A stretch of 64,000 bases of DNA from an uncultured Acetatifactor sp. (GCA_934436435.1 CAKSAN010000007.1:98423-162422), one strand, 5' to 3'. Shown: positions 44,951-54,384, numbered from the stretch's first letter. Numbers and translations are program-made. Notes: generated from the letters alone by a model not told the origin.

Positions 44951-45964
44951 ATGAAAACAAGGAAAGTAACGGCAATGGTATTGTCTGTATTGCTTGCGGC
45001 AGCTGCACTTACGGGCTGTGGCAGCACACAGCAGACGAGCGGACCAAAGAAGACCAGAGTGGTGCTCAATGAGGTAGCCCACTCTCTTTTTTATGCACCG
45101 ATGTATGTGGCTATCGAAGAAGGGTATTTTGAAGATGCAGGGATCGATCTGGAACTGGTGACGGGATTCGGTGCGGATAAGACCATGACGGCGGTTCTGA
45201 CCGGAGAAGCGGACATCGGCTTCATGGGCAGTGAGAGCACCATCTATACCTATGCCGGCGGCACAGAGGATTATGTGGTGAACTTTGCACAGCTGACCCA
45301 GCGGGCCGGGAATTTCCTGGTAGCGAGGGAACCCCTGGATGATTTTTCCTGGGATATGCTGAAAGGGGCAAAGGTTCTTGGAGGCAGAGCAGGAGGCATG
45401 CCGGAGATGGTCTTTGAATATATCCTGACGAAGAACAATATCGATCCGGCCGCAGATCTGTCCATCGACCAGAGCATTGACTTCGGTTCCACAGCAGCGG
45501 CATTTTCCGGCGGACAGGGTGACTTTACCATTGAATTCGAGCCCCATGCCACGCTGCTGGAACAGAAGGGTGACGGCTATGTGGTAGCATCTCTGGGAGA
45601 GGAGTCCGGTTATGTTCCGTATACCTCTTTCTCTGCGAAGAAGAGCTATCTGGAGAAAAATGCGGAGACGATCCAGGCCTTCACCGATGCCCTGCAAAAA
45701 GGCATGGATTACGTGCAGGAGCACAGCGCGGAGGAAATCGCCAAATGTATTGCACCGCAGTTCGCGGAGACCGAGAGCGATACCCTGACGGCTATTGTTG
45801 CCAGATATCAGGAGCAGGATACCTGGAAAGAGGATCTGATCTTCCGGGAGGATGCCTTTGACCTGTTGCAGAACATTCTGGAGGATTCGGACGTATTGAA
45901 GGAGAGAGTACCATACGAGACACTGGTAACTACGGAGTTTGCCGAGAAAGCGGCGGCAAGATAG
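44951..45964 (+). CDS. ABC transporter substrate-binding lipoprotein, NMT1/SsuA type
   Basis: 337 residues. Lipoprotein signal with lipobox LTGC (AAAALTGCGSTQQT). RVVLNEVAHSLFYAPMYVAIEEGYFEDAGIDLELVTGFGADKTMTAVLTGEADIGFMG is the typical NMT1/THI5-SsuA fold, used for thiamine precursors, taurine or nitrate-like ligands. No permease or ATPase gene adjoins it, and no TPP riboswitch was found upstream, so the ligand is open. Downstream is a convergent HTH gene. Confidence 0.85.
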   Translation: MKTRKVTAMVLSVLLAAAALTGCGSTQQTSGPKKTRVVLNEVAHSLFYAPMYVAIEEGYFEDAGIDLELVTGFGADKTMTAVLTGEADIGFMGSESTIYTYAGGTEDYVVNFAQLTQRAGNFLVAREPLDDFSWDMLKGAKVLGGRAGGMPEMVFEYILTKNNIDPAADLSIDQSIDFGSTAAAFSGGQGDFTIEFEPHATLLEQKGDGYVVASLGEESGYVPYTSFSAKKSYLEKNAETIQAFTDALQKGMDYVQEHSAEEIAKCIAPQFAETESDTLTAIVARYQEQDTWKEDLIFREDAFDLLQNILEDSDVLKERVPYETLVTTEFAEKAAAR

Positions 45965-45994
45965 AAAAAGACGGGATAGAAACAAGGGGGAGGA

Positions 45995-46492
45995 TCAGAC
46001 GTCCTCCTCCTTAATGTGTATATTTTTAATGGCCCAGAGCTTCAGAGCTTTGGCATTGGTGCTGATCTTCTCCAGAGAATCCAGAATATCCTGAAAGGCC
46101 GGACGCTCATCCTCGGAGATGATGCCGTCCTCGGAAATCGAGATCAGGGAAGCCCTTAAGGTATCGATATCCTTTAAGGAACCCAGTACTTTTAACGCCA
46201 ATCGGTCAAAATCCACAATATCGACCTCTGAGACACTGTTGCGCCCTAAGGGACACTCTCTGGCACAGAAGGAATTGCACAGTTCCGGTGTATTGTAGGC
46301 CTCTGCCATGGCCTTGACTTCCTCGGGATAGGGGGCAATGGTGTCCAGTTCGATCCGGGCCAGCCTGGTGCGGTCGATGCCCACCAGTTCGGCAGCCTTT
46401 TCCCGGCTGCTGAAGTCCGAATTTATCGCTGCGGCTTCACAACGTGCAAGATAGTACATATTATCGGCAGCTTTTGTAGCTTTTTTACCCAT
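45995..46492 (-). CDS. Helix-turn-helix (XRE-like) regulator
   Basis: 165 residues. SREKAAELVGIDRTRLARIELDTIAPYPEEVKAMAEAYNTPELCNSFCARECPLG is an XRE-type helix-turn-helix followed by a Cys cluster (CNSFCARECPLG). The C-terminal part is helical and ends KLWAIKNIHIKEEDV. Lachnospiraceae encode similar proteins of unknown role. The upstream region has a TATAAT-type -10 on the minus strand (near 46514-46520). Confidence 0.7.
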   Translation of the reverse strand: MGKKATKAADNMYYLARCEAAAINSDFSSREKAAELVGIDRTRLARIELDTIAPYPEEVKAMAEAYNTPELCNSFCARECPLGRNSVSEVDIVDFDRLALKVLGSLKDIDTLRASLISISEDGIISEDERPAFQDILDSLEKISTNAKALKLWAIKNIHIKEEDV

Positions 46493-46604
46493 TTTTCTTT
46501 CGATCCTTTTATATTATAGTGTAATCATAACATCTCTCGTATCACAGTTTAGTAGAAAAGCCACACATTGTAAAGGAAAAATGACGATATTTTACGAAAA
46601 GCAG

Positions 46605-46633
46605 TTGAGGGAATGTGTAAAATTTGCTAAAAT
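46605..46633 (+). promoter_or_regulatory. Promoter of the SPFH gene
   Basis: -35 TTGAGG (46605-46610), 17-bp spacer, -10 TAAAAT (46628-46633). Confidence 0.6.
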
Positions 46634-46686
46634 GTAAGAGATGTGGAAAAGAAAAGACTTTTCATATATAAAACGGAGGTGCGGTA

Positions 46687-48036
46687 ATGGGTTTAATCAG
46701 AGCAGCAAAAGATGCGATCAGCAGCATGATGGCTGATCAGTGGAGAGAGTATTTCTATTGTGATTCCCTTTCCAACGACGTGCTGGTAGTAAAAGGACAA
46801 CAGCGTGTAACCAATGGACGAAACAGCAATACCAAGGGCGTGGAGAACATTATCTCCAACGGTTCCATCGTAGCTGTCAATGAAGGACAGTGTATGATCA
46901 TCGTGGATCAGGGCGGAATCGTAGAGTTCTGTGCCGATGCGGGTGAGTTCGTATATGATTCTTCTACAGAGCCCAGCTTATTCTACGGAAATCTTGGCGA
47001 GAGTGTTAAGAATACATTTGCCAATATCGGAAAGCGTTTTACCTTTGGCGGTAATGCGGCGAAGGATCAGAGAATCTACTTCTTCAATATCAAGGAGATC
47101 ATGAACAACCTCTTTGGTACGGCAAGCCCCATTCCTTTCCGTGTCATTGACAAAAATATCGGGCTGGATCTGGATACTTCCCTGCGTTGTAACGGTGAGT
47201 ATTCTTTCCACCTGGTAGATCCTCTGTTATTCTATAAGAATGTATGCGGCAACGTGACGGAGTCCTATACCAGAAGCGAACTGGTAGCGAAGATGAAGGC
47301 AGAACTGCTGACCGCACTGCAGCCGGCACTGGCTAAGATCTCAGCACAGGGCGTTCGTCCCAGCGAAGTTCCCGCACATACTGAGGATCTGACACAGGCT
47401 TTAAAGGAAGAACTTTCCGATCTGTGGACCAAGCTTCGTGGTATTGAGATCGTTACGATCAATATCAACTCTGCGAAGATCCCCGATGAGGATGCGAAGA
47501 CCATCGCTGATCTGCAGAGAACCGCAGTACTGCGCAACACCGGAATGGCAGCAGCTACCATGACCGCTGCACAGGCCGAGGCTATGAAGATGGCAGCGTC
47601 CAATACTTCCACCGGCCCTATGATGGCATTTGCCGGTATGAATATGGCCAATATGGTAGGCGGTATCAATGCCGGACAGTTGTACCAGATGGATGCACAG
47701 CAGAATGGTGCCATGCAGCAGGCAGCACCTGCACAGCCCCAGAACCAGAAGATGCAGGCACCGGTACTTGGCTGGACCTGTAGCTGCGGTGCTACGGATA
47801 ACCGCGGTAAATTCTGTTCCGAGTGTGGCGCACCCAAGCCTTCCGATGCAGGCTGGACCTGTAGCTGTGGTGCGGTAAACCAGGGTAAGTTCTGCTCCGA
47901 ATGCGGAGCAAAGAAGCCGGACGGCGCACCAATCTATAAATGTGATAAGTGCGGCTGGGAGCCGGAAGATCCTGCACATCCTCCCAAGTTCTGCCCGGAG
48001 TGCGGTGATCCTTTTGATGAGAATGACAGAGTATAA
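46687..48036 (+). CDS. SPFH-domain protein with three C-terminal zinc ribbons (YdjI-like)
   Basis: 449 residues. The N-terminal two thirds match the SPFH 'virion core' family (YdjI-like): MGLIRAAKDAISSMMADQWREYFYCDSL, VKGQQRV, VAVNEGQCMIIVDQGGIVEFCADAGEFVYD. Then comes an Ala/Met/Gln-rich linker and three zinc ribbons: CSCGATDNRGKFCSECG, CSCGAVNQGKFCSECG and CDKCGWEPEDP...KFCPECG. The next gene also ends in a zinc ribbon. In Bacillus the homologue is linked to membrane stress proteins. Start preceded by GGAGGTG. Confidence 0.85.
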   Translation: MGLIRAAKDAISSMMADQWREYFYCDSLSNDVLVVKGQQRVTNGRNSNTKGVENIISNGSIVAVNEGQCMIIVDQGGIVEFCADAGEFVYDSSTEPSLFYGNLGESVKNTFANIGKRFTFGGNAAKDQRIYFFNIKEIMNNLFGTASPIPFRVIDKNIGLDLDTSLRCNGEYSFHLVDPLLFYKNVCGNVTESYTRSELVAKMKAELLTALQPALAKISAQGVRPSEVPAHTEDLTQALKEELSDLWTKLRGIEIVTININSAKIPDEDAKTIADLQRTAVLRNTGMAAATMTAAQAEAMKMAASNTSTGPMMAFAGMNMANMVGGINAGQLYQMDAQQNGAMQQAAPAQPQNQKMQAPVLGWTCSCGATDNRGKFCSECGAPKPSDAGWTCSCGAVNQGKFCSECGAKKPDGAPIYKCDKCGWEPEDPAHPPKFCPECGDPFDENDRV

Positions 48037-48070
48037 TACATACTCAGCAGAATAGTTTCTTACAAAAAGC

Positions 48071-48107
48071 AGTACAGCGGATGCCTTTTTGGTGTCTGCT
48101 GTACTTT
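48071..48107 (+). terminator. Terminator-like hairpin after the SPFH gene
   Basis: AGTACAGCGGATGCC pairs with GGTGTCTGCTGTACT (with G-T pairs) around TTTTT. The following T-run is weak (TTTGCTG). Confidence 0.6.
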
Positions 48108-48114
48108 GCTGTCA

Positions 48115-48271
48115 ACAGTTCAGCCAGAAACATATCGAGAGCAGAAATCATGCTTGCATGATTTTGCGAACGAATATGTTTCTGGGATGAGCGCCGGCTC
48201 ATGAGCAAAGGTAGTCACGAAGTGACGTGAGAGTGCGGCAGCACGACTTTGCGAATGGTGTTCTGAACTGT
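48115..48271 (+). repeat. Multi-branched structured element, copy B
   Basis: Outer helix ACAGTTCAG (48115-48123)/CTGAACTGT (48263-48271). Inside: branch 1 CAGAAACATAT/ATATGTTTCTG (48125-48184) with an inner GCAGAAATCATG/CATGATTTTGC hairpin; branch 2 ATGAGC-GCCG-GCTCAT (48187-48202); branch 3 GCAAAG/CTTTGC (48205-48252) holding GTCAC-GAA-GTGAC and GTGC-GGCA-GCAC. The gap between the SPFH gene and the next gene is nearly filled by this and the preceding hairpin. No coding potential is apparent. Confidence 0.65.
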
Positions 48272-48316
48272 GTGATCAATACATTACAACAGAATGGATA
48301 ACAGAGAGAAACGTAA

Positions 48317-49078
48317 ATGAGCGGAAGTCTGATTGCGATTATTGTTATATTGGTATTACTTCTGGTGTTGACCGGCATTATTTATTATGCCTATTGCAGT
48401 ATCCGGAAGAAAATGCGGGACACCTCCAGAATGTTATTCGGAACGGATTCCATGATCGAAGGGATGAAACAGAGGGAAAAGGAAGTGGAAATGACGCCGA
48501 AGTCGGTATCTTCCGCAACGAATCTGTACATGCCGTCCATCATGCGGGATTTCCCGGAATTTCATTATGATGAGATGAAGAGCAGAGCGGAGAATGTACT
48601 GACCTCCTATTTGCAGAGTATTACCAAGCAGAATCCGACACTTTTGTCGGAAGGAACGAGAGAATTGAAAGAACAGCTCAGACTGCGGCTGGAGATGTTG
48701 CAGAATCAGTCCCAGAGGGAGAGCTTTGAAAATATACATATTCACAGAACAGAGATCCACCAGTACCGGAAGCAGAAGGGGAGACAGAGTATTGTCCTGC
48801 AGTCGGCGGTAGAATATTTTCATGCAATAAAAGAGAACGGCAAGGTCATAAGGGGAAGCGAGGAACACAAGGAACAGGCAAAGTACAACGTAGAGCTGGT
48901 CTATATTCAGGATCAGGATATGGTGGAGAATCAGGAAGATGCCGGTCTGGCGCTGAACTGTCCGAACTGTGGGGCACCACTTCCGGGGTTAGGGGCAAAA
49001 AAGTGTATTTATTGTGATACTCCGATCGTAGAATACAATCTGCGCATCTGGAATTTCAGTCGTGTGGAAGAGACATAG
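48317..49078 (+). CDS. Membrane protein with C-terminal zinc ribbon
   Basis: 253 residues. One N-terminal membrane segment (LIAIIVILVLLLVLTGIIYYAYC), a long cytosolic part with a Tim44/NTF2-like look (PSIMRDFPEFHYDEMKSRAENVLTSYLQSI ... HRTEIHQYRK), and a C-terminal zinc ribbon CPNCGAPLPGLGAKKCIYCDTPI. It follows the SPFH/zinc-ribbon gene and may work with it at the membrane. The function is unknown. Confidence 0.7.
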   Translation: MSGSLIAIIVILVLLLVLTGIIYYAYCSIRKKMRDTSRMLFGTDSMIEGMKQREKEVEMTPKSVSSATNLYMPSIMRDFPEFHYDEMKSRAENVLTSYLQSITKQNPTLLSEGTRELKEQLRLRLEMLQNQSQRESFENIHIHRTEIHQYRKQKGRQSIVLQSAVEYFHAIKENGKVIRGSEEHKEQAKYNVELVYIQDQDMVENQEDAGLALNCPNCGAPLPGLGAKKCIYCDTPIVEYNLRIWNFSRVEET

Positions 49079-49099
49079 AGAAAGTAAAAGAGGGTTTGC

Positions 49100-51961
49100 A
49101 TGGAAGAGAAAAGTATGGGATTGGGAAACAGGGTTACAATGCAAGGAGAACAGAAAGTGGATGTGGACAGACGGCTGGATGCTGCCACCAGAGAATTGCA
49201 CCGAGAGCGGGAAAAGCTGATGGCCGTAATCCGTATGTCCGGAGATCTGATCTTTGAATACGATGTCGTAAACGATAAAATGAACTATGCCGGTTCGGGG
49301 GAAGGCATCCTGTATCCCAGACAGATCACGGAGAGGTATACGGATTATCTGCTCAGAGAAGCCGGGGACCGGACAGAGACAGTGGAATGGCAGCTTTCGG
49401 AAGCACTGCGCAGCGGTAAGCCGGATATCTATATCGAACTTTGCAAGACGGGTGCGGACGGCAAGCCCCGGTGGGTGAAGGTCATCGGACAGACTTTTTA
49501 TGATGAAAAGGGAGAGCCGGAACGGGTTCTGGGGAAAGTATGCGATATTGATGCCCAGAAGAAAAAAGAGTGGGAACTGCGGGAAAAATCCCAGAAGGAT
49601 TCCCTGACCGGGTTATTAAACAATAAAACGATCAAACAGCAGATCGGCAGGCGGTTGCAGAACCTGAAACGTGGACAGACCGCATATCTGGTAGTGCAGG
49701 ATGTGGACAGCTTTAAGAAGATCAATGATACCAACGGACATCTGTTCGGAGATGCGGTATTGTGCTCTTTTGCGGATGAACTCAGTAAGATCTTCCCAGA
49801 GGCACTAAGAGGCAGGATCGGCGGAGACGAATTTGTCTTCTATGTGGAAGACATGGCCAGAGAACAGCTGGAGGATAAGTTAAAACAGCTGAACCGCTGC
49901 ATGTCCGACCGCTATGATGATGACAAGACGGGACTGCATATCTCCTGTAGTTTGGGCGTGGCGGTGACAGACGGTACGGTGACGGACTACAATCTGCTGT
50001 TCCAGTGGGCGGATGCAGCCCTGTATCAGGTAAAGAGCAGAGGGAAGGGTGCCTATTATCTGCTGGACGTCAAGGAAGGCGTGGCATTACCCGGCAAGAG
50101 TTATCTGGACAGCGAGGAGAATAAAGAGGATGAAATCGCCCATAAAGAGGCGCAGTTCGAGAGCGAGGAAGATCTGGTGCTGTTCTGCATGGATCTGCTG
50201 GAAAATGTGCCGAATCTGACCAGTGCACTGAAGGTGATCTGCGAGAGAACCTGCAGTTTTTTTGGAATCGATGATATGGTCTGCGTGGAAGTTAACGAGG
50301 CCGGACCGACGATCCGCTATCAATGGAATCGGGAAGAGAAGCAAGATTTTGCCAAAAGGATACTGAATCCCGGTGTGTTCGAATGGAACCGGATCCGTAA
50401 AAAGGCGGATGAATCCGGAGCGGCGATCTACAGGCAGGTGGAGACCCTCGATATCTATAAGGAAGAGGCCCAGTCCGTGATGATCGTGATGTCCACCGAA
50501 TCCAAGGGAATGAAAGCCAGCGTTGTCTTCTCGGATCGTCATACGGACAGAAAGTGGCAGGAAGAGAAAAATGCGCTGTGCAGAATTTCCCATCAGATCT
50601 TTAATCGTCTGCGTATGCTGAAAAATGCAGAGAGGGATCAAAGGGAACTGAACCGGAAATTAAACTATGATGCTCTGACCGGACTGCCGGTATATAACAA
50701 GTTCGTAGATAAACTGGAGGCTTATATGTCGGCGCACGGAAAGACCGGACTGTTTTTCGTGTCCTCCGACTTTTCCAATTTCCAGTATGTGAACGAAATG
50801 TATGGTTATGAAGTGGGAGACCGGATCCTGCATGATTTTGCGATAGCATTGCAGGAAAAGTGCCAGAACGGAGTGCTGTTCTGCCGTGTGACTTCGGATC
50901 ATTTTGTAGGCGTATTGAAAGAAGATACGGTGGAGGATGCCAGGGACGAATATCTGGAATTTACCAATGCTTTTGTCCAGAAGACCAACAGCCGGTACGA
51001 CCAGTGTAATCTGGTCATTGCCACGGGAATGTATGAGATCCTGGAGAATGACTGGTCCGTGTCCTCCATGATGGATAATGCCAATGAGGCCAGAAAACAG
51101 TGCAAGACCCAGAAGGTGGACAGCGCGGTGGAGATCTATACGGAGAAGATCCGCAAGGATCTGGAAAATACCAGAGAGATTGTATCCGGCATGGTCAACG
51201 CTTATCATAACAGGGAATTTCGTGCATATCTGCAACCGAAGGTGTCACTGCATACCGGCAAAGTGGTCGGTGCTGAGGCACTGGTACGGTGGATCCGGGC
51301 GGACGGTTCCATGGTGATGCCCGGCAGGTTTATTGATGTTTTTGAGAGAAACGGTTTTGTCACCAAGGTGGATTTCGCGGTGCTGGATCAGGTGATGGAA
51401 TATTTGCAGGATGCTTTGGCACAGGGAGAAGAAGTGGTGCCGATCTCCGTGAATTTTTCCAGAAGGCACAATGAATATACAGACTTTGTGCCGAATATTT
51501 TGAAACGCCTGAAAGATTACAAGGTGCCCAGTGAGCTGTTGGAAGTGGAAGTGACGGAGTCCGTCTTCATGTCGGATCTGAATAAGCTGACCAACAATCT
51601 GGAGACCCTTCGAGAGAAAGGTGTGGAGATTTCGGTGGATGATTTCGGCAGCGGCTATTCTTCCCTGAATCTGTTGTCCAAGGTAGCGGTGGATACGGTA
51701 AAGCTGGACAAGCAGTTCCTGGATGACACCATGAACAGCGAGCGGGAAGAAACAGCATTGACAATTATCAAATATCTGACTAAAATGTTGAAGCATCTCG
51801 GCTTCAAGGTATTGGCAGAGGGTGTGGAGACGAAAGAGCAGTTAGACATGCTGCGGCTGGCGGACTGCGACATCGTACAGGGCTATTTCTATGCAAAGCC
51901 TATGCCCATCGAAGATTTCCGGAAGTTTTTGCAGGAATTTAATGAAAGGGATAATGCGTAA
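49100..51961 (+). CDS. Cyclic-di-GMP signalling protein, PAS-GGDEF-GAF-GGDEF-EAL
   Basis: 953 residues, no membrane segment. PAS about 35-150; first GGDEF intact (RIGGDEFVFYV, about 240) with no RxxD inhibition site before it; GAF-like region about 365-510; second GGDEF degenerate (TSDHF, about 598-602); EAL domain about 690-945 with EALVRW, VNFSRRHNE, EVEVTESVF, DDFGSGYSSLNLL and LAEGVETKEQLDML. Catalytic residues for both synthesis and breakdown of c-di-GMP seem present. It lies just ahead of pcrA (3 bp gap). Confidence 0.9.
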   Translation: MEEKSMGLGNRVTMQGEQKVDVDRRLDAATRELHREREKLMAVIRMSGDLIFEYDVVNDKMNYAGSGEGILYPRQITERYTDYLLREAGDRTETVEWQLSEALRSGKPDIYIELCKTGADGKPRWVKVIGQTFYDEKGEPERVLGKVCDIDAQKKKEWELREKSQKDSLTGLLNNKTIKQQIGRRLQNLKRGQTAYLVVQDVDSFKKINDTNGHLFGDAVLCSFADELSKIFPEALRGRIGGDEFVFYVEDMAREQLEDKLKQLNRCMSDRYDDDKTGLHISCSLGVAVTDGTVTDYNLLFQWADAALYQVKSRGKGAYYLLDVKEGVALPGKSYLDSEENKEDEIAHKEAQFESEEDLVLFCMDLLENVPNLTSALKVICERTCSFFGIDDMVCVEVNEAGPTIRYQWNREEKQDFAKRILNPGVFEWNRIRKKADESGAAIYRQVETLDIYKEEAQSVMIVMSTESKGMKASVVFSDRHTDRKWQEEKNALCRISHQIFNRLRMLKNAERDQRELNRKLNYDALTGLPVYNKFVDKLEAYMSAHGKTGLFFVSSDFSNFQYVNEMYGYEVGDRILHDFAIALQEKCQNGVLFCRVTSDHFVGVLKEDTVEDARDEYLEFTNAFVQKTNSRYDQCNLVIATGMYEILENDWSVSSMMDNANEARKQCKTQKVDSAVEIYTEKIRKDLENTREIVSGMVNAYHNREFRAYLQPKVSLHTGKVVGAEALVRWIRADGSMVMPGRFIDVFERNGFVTKVDFAVLDQVMEYLQDALAQGEEVVPISVNFSRRHNEYTDFVPNILKRLKDYKVPSELLEVEVTESVFMSDLNKLTNNLETLREKGVEISVDDFGSGYSSLNLLSKVAVDTVKLDKQFLDDTMNSEREETALTIIKYLTKMLKHLGFKVLAEGVETKEQLDMLRLADCDIVQGYFYAKPMPIEDFRKFLQEFNERDNA

Positions 51962-51964
51962 TTC

Positions 51965-54349
51965 ATGAGTATTTATGATACCTTAAATAAAGAACAAAAA
52001 GAAGCGGTGCTTCATACGGAGGGACCGCTCCTTCTTTTAGCGGGCGCAGGAAGCGGCAAGACCCGTGTGCTGACCCACAGAGTGGCTTATCTGATCGATG
52101 AGATGGGAGTGAACCCCTGGAACATTCTGGCCATCACTTTTACGAACAAAGCGGCGCAGGAGATGCGGGAACGTGTGGACCAGATCGCCGGTTTCGGCGC
52201 GGATCAGGTATGGGTAGCGACTTTTCATGCCACCTGCATGCGGATCCTCAGAAGACATATCGACCGTCTTGGCTATGATACGAATTTTACCATCTATGAT
52301 ACGGATGACCAGAAATCGGTAATGAAGCAGGTCTGCAAGCGTCTGAATATCGACACGAAGATGTACAAGGAGCGGACGCTGCTGTCGGAGATCTCCTCCG
52401 CCAAGGACGAACTGGTGGATGTGCGGGAATTCGAAGTAAAATCCGTGGGAGATTATAAAAAATCCGTCATCGCCAAGGTCTACAGAGAATATCAGGAGAC
52501 ACTGAAAAAGAGCAATGCACTGGATTTTGATGATATCATCGTAAAGACCGTGGAACTGTTCAAAAGCTGTCCGGAGGTACTCTATAACTATCAGGAGCGA
52601 TTTAAATATATCATGGTGGATGAGTATCAGGATACCAACACGGCACAGTTTGAGCTGATTCGTCTGCTGGCGGACGGCTATCGTAATCTGTGTGTGGTGG
52701 GCGATGACGATCAGTCCATCTATAAATTCCGCGGCGCCAATATCCGCAACATTCTGGATTATGAGAAAGTATATCCGGATGCAAAAGTGATCAAACTGGA
52801 ACAGAACTATCGATCCACCCAGAACATTCTGGATGCGGCCAATGCGGTGATCCGCAACAACAGAGGCCGTAAGGAAAAAGCCCTCTGGACGGAAAAGGGA
52901 GCAGGCAGCCGGGTACATTTTCGGCAGTTTGACAACGCCTACGAAGAGGCGGAGTATATTGCGGACGACATTGCCGATAAAGTAAAAAAGGACGGCGTTG
53001 CCTATGCGGATTGTGCGGTACTGTACCGTACCAATGCCCAGTCCAGACTTCTGGAAGAGCGTATGGTGGTGGAAGGGATTCCCTATCATGTGGTAGGCGG
53101 TGTGAACTTCTATGCCAGGCAGGAAATTCGGGATATTCTGGCGTATCTGAAAACCATTGATAACGGCAGGGACGAAGTGGCTCTGCGCAGGATCATCAAC
53201 GTGCCGAAACGAAGCATCGGCGTGGCATCTCTGGAAAAAGTGGCGGACTATGCGCAGATGAAGGATATTACTTTATTTGATGCGCTGTGCGAAGCAGACC
53301 AGATCAAGGGACTTGGCAGAGCGGAGACTAAGATCCGGGGATTCGTCAATCTGATCGAGGTACTCCGCAGCGGATTGTCCTCCTACACACTGCCGGATCT
53401 GATCAAATCTCTGCTGGAGCGGATCGATTATGCGGAATATCTGCGGGATCAGGATGAAGAATCCGCAGAGGACCGTCTGGGGAATGTGGATGAACTGATC
53501 ACCAAGGCGGCCGCCTATGAGGAGACCCATGATGAGCCTTCTCTGTCGGAATTTTTAGAGGAGATCATGCTGGTAGCGGACATTGACAATGTGGAGAACG
53601 GTGACAACCGGGTGCTGCTCATGACGCTGCACAGTGCAAAAGGTCTGGAGTTTCCGGTGGTGTATCTCGCCGGTATGGAGGATGGATTATTCCCCAGCTT
53701 TATGACCATTGCTTCCGATGATCCGCTGGAGATCGAGGAGGAGAGAAGACTGGCTTATGTGGGAATCACCAGAGCAAAAGAGGATCTGACCCTGACCTGT
53801 GCCAAGAGCAGAATGTTGCGGGGCGAGACCCAGTACAATCCGGTGAGCCGTTTCGTGCGGGAGATCCCGAAGGAATTACTGGATAATACCTTGCCGCCCA
53901 GCAGAAGATACCGGGACGATGATCTGGAGGATTTTCAGGCCAGAAGAGCCAATGAGGCAGCCCTTCGTGCCATGGGGCTGGAAGCCATTGCGTCACCCAG
54001 ATCCGGTTCCGGTTCGGATAGTGGTTTTGGGGGCTTCGGCAATACCGGATTTGATCCGAGACCCAAGGCAACCTTGAAGCCCCGTGTTACGGCAAAGGCG
54101 GATAAGCCTTATATTTCAAAAGGAATCAGCGGACTGAACCAGCTGGCGGGACTGCAAAAGGGAACCGAATTCAAGGCACCGGATGCATTGGATTATGCCG
54201 TAGGCGACAGAGTACGTCATATCAAATACGGTGAGGGCACGGTATTAAATATTGTGAGAGAACCCAGAGACTACAAGGTCACCGTGGAGTTTGACCAGGC
54301 GGGACAGAAGATTATGTATGCTTCCTTTGCAAAGTTAAAACAGTTATAA
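51965..54349 (+). CDS. pcrA: ATP-dependent DNA helicase PcrA
   Basis: 794 residues. LNKEQKEAVLHTEGPLLLLAGAGSGKTRVLTHRVAYLI (Q motif, Walker A), ILAITFTNKAAQEMRERV (Ia), YIMVDEYQDTNTAQFELI (II), VVGDDDQSIYKFRGA (III), LEQNYRSTQNIL (IV), LMTLHSAKGLEFPVVYLAGMEDGLFP (V) and AYVGITRAKEDLTLT (VI). The C-terminal Tudor-like end (YAVGDRVRHIKYGEGTVLNI) is the RNA-polymerase-binding part of PcrA. Essential helicase for repair and replication conflicts. Confidence 0.96.
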   Translation: MSIYDTLNKEQKEAVLHTEGPLLLLAGAGSGKTRVLTHRVAYLIDEMGVNPWNILAITFTNKAAQEMRERVDQIAGFGADQVWVATFHATCMRILRRHIDRLGYDTNFTIYDTDDQKSVMKQVCKRLNIDTKMYKERTLLSEISSAKDELVDVREFEVKSVGDYKKSVIAKVYREYQETLKKSNALDFDDIIVKTVELFKSCPEVLYNYQERFKYIMVDEYQDTNTAQFELIRLLADGYRNLCVVGDDDQSIYKFRGANIRNILDYEKVYPDAKVIKLEQNYRSTQNILDAANAVIRNNRGRKEKALWTEKGAGSRVHFRQFDNAYEEAEYIADDIADKVKKDGVAYADCAVLYRTNAQSRLLEERMVVEGIPYHVVGGVNFYARQEIRDILAYLKTIDNGRDEVALRRIINVPKRSIGVASLEKVADYAQMKDITLFDALCEADQIKGLGRAETKIRGFVNLIEVLRSGLSSYTLPDLIKSLLERIDYAEYLRDQDEESAEDRLGNVDELITKAAAYEETHDEPSLSEFLEEIMLVADIDNVENGDNRVLLMTLHSAKGLEFPVVYLAGMEDGLFPSFMTIASDDPLEIEEERRLAYVGITRAKEDLTLTCAKSRMLRGETQYNPVSRFVREIPKELLDNTLPPSRRYRDDDLEDFQARRANEAALRAMGLEAIASPRSGSGSDSGFGGFGNTGFDPRPKATLKPRVTAKADKPYISKGISGLNQLAGLQKGTEFKAPDALDYAVGDRVRHIKYGEGTVLNIVREPRDYKVTVEFDQAGQKIMYASFAKLKQL

Positions 54350-54350
54350 T

Positions 54351-54384
54351 GTGAAAAATGATTTGTGAGTATAGTATTTTTCAC
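54351..54384 (+). terminator. AT-rich hairpin after pcrA
   Basis: GTGAAAAAT and ATTTTTCAC pair perfectly around a 16-base loop, directly after the pcrA stop. There is no T-run beyond it, so termination is uncertain. Confidence 0.4.

Noticed and set aside
44909..45985. A 358-codon frame on the minus strand
   Set aside because: It lies fully opposite the ABC binding-protein gene, which has a signal peptide, lipobox, ribosome site and family motifs. The minus-strand translation has no recognisable domain.
52037..53089. A 350-codon frame on the minus strand
   Set aside because: It is a mirror of pcrA codon structure; pcrA has all helicase motifs.
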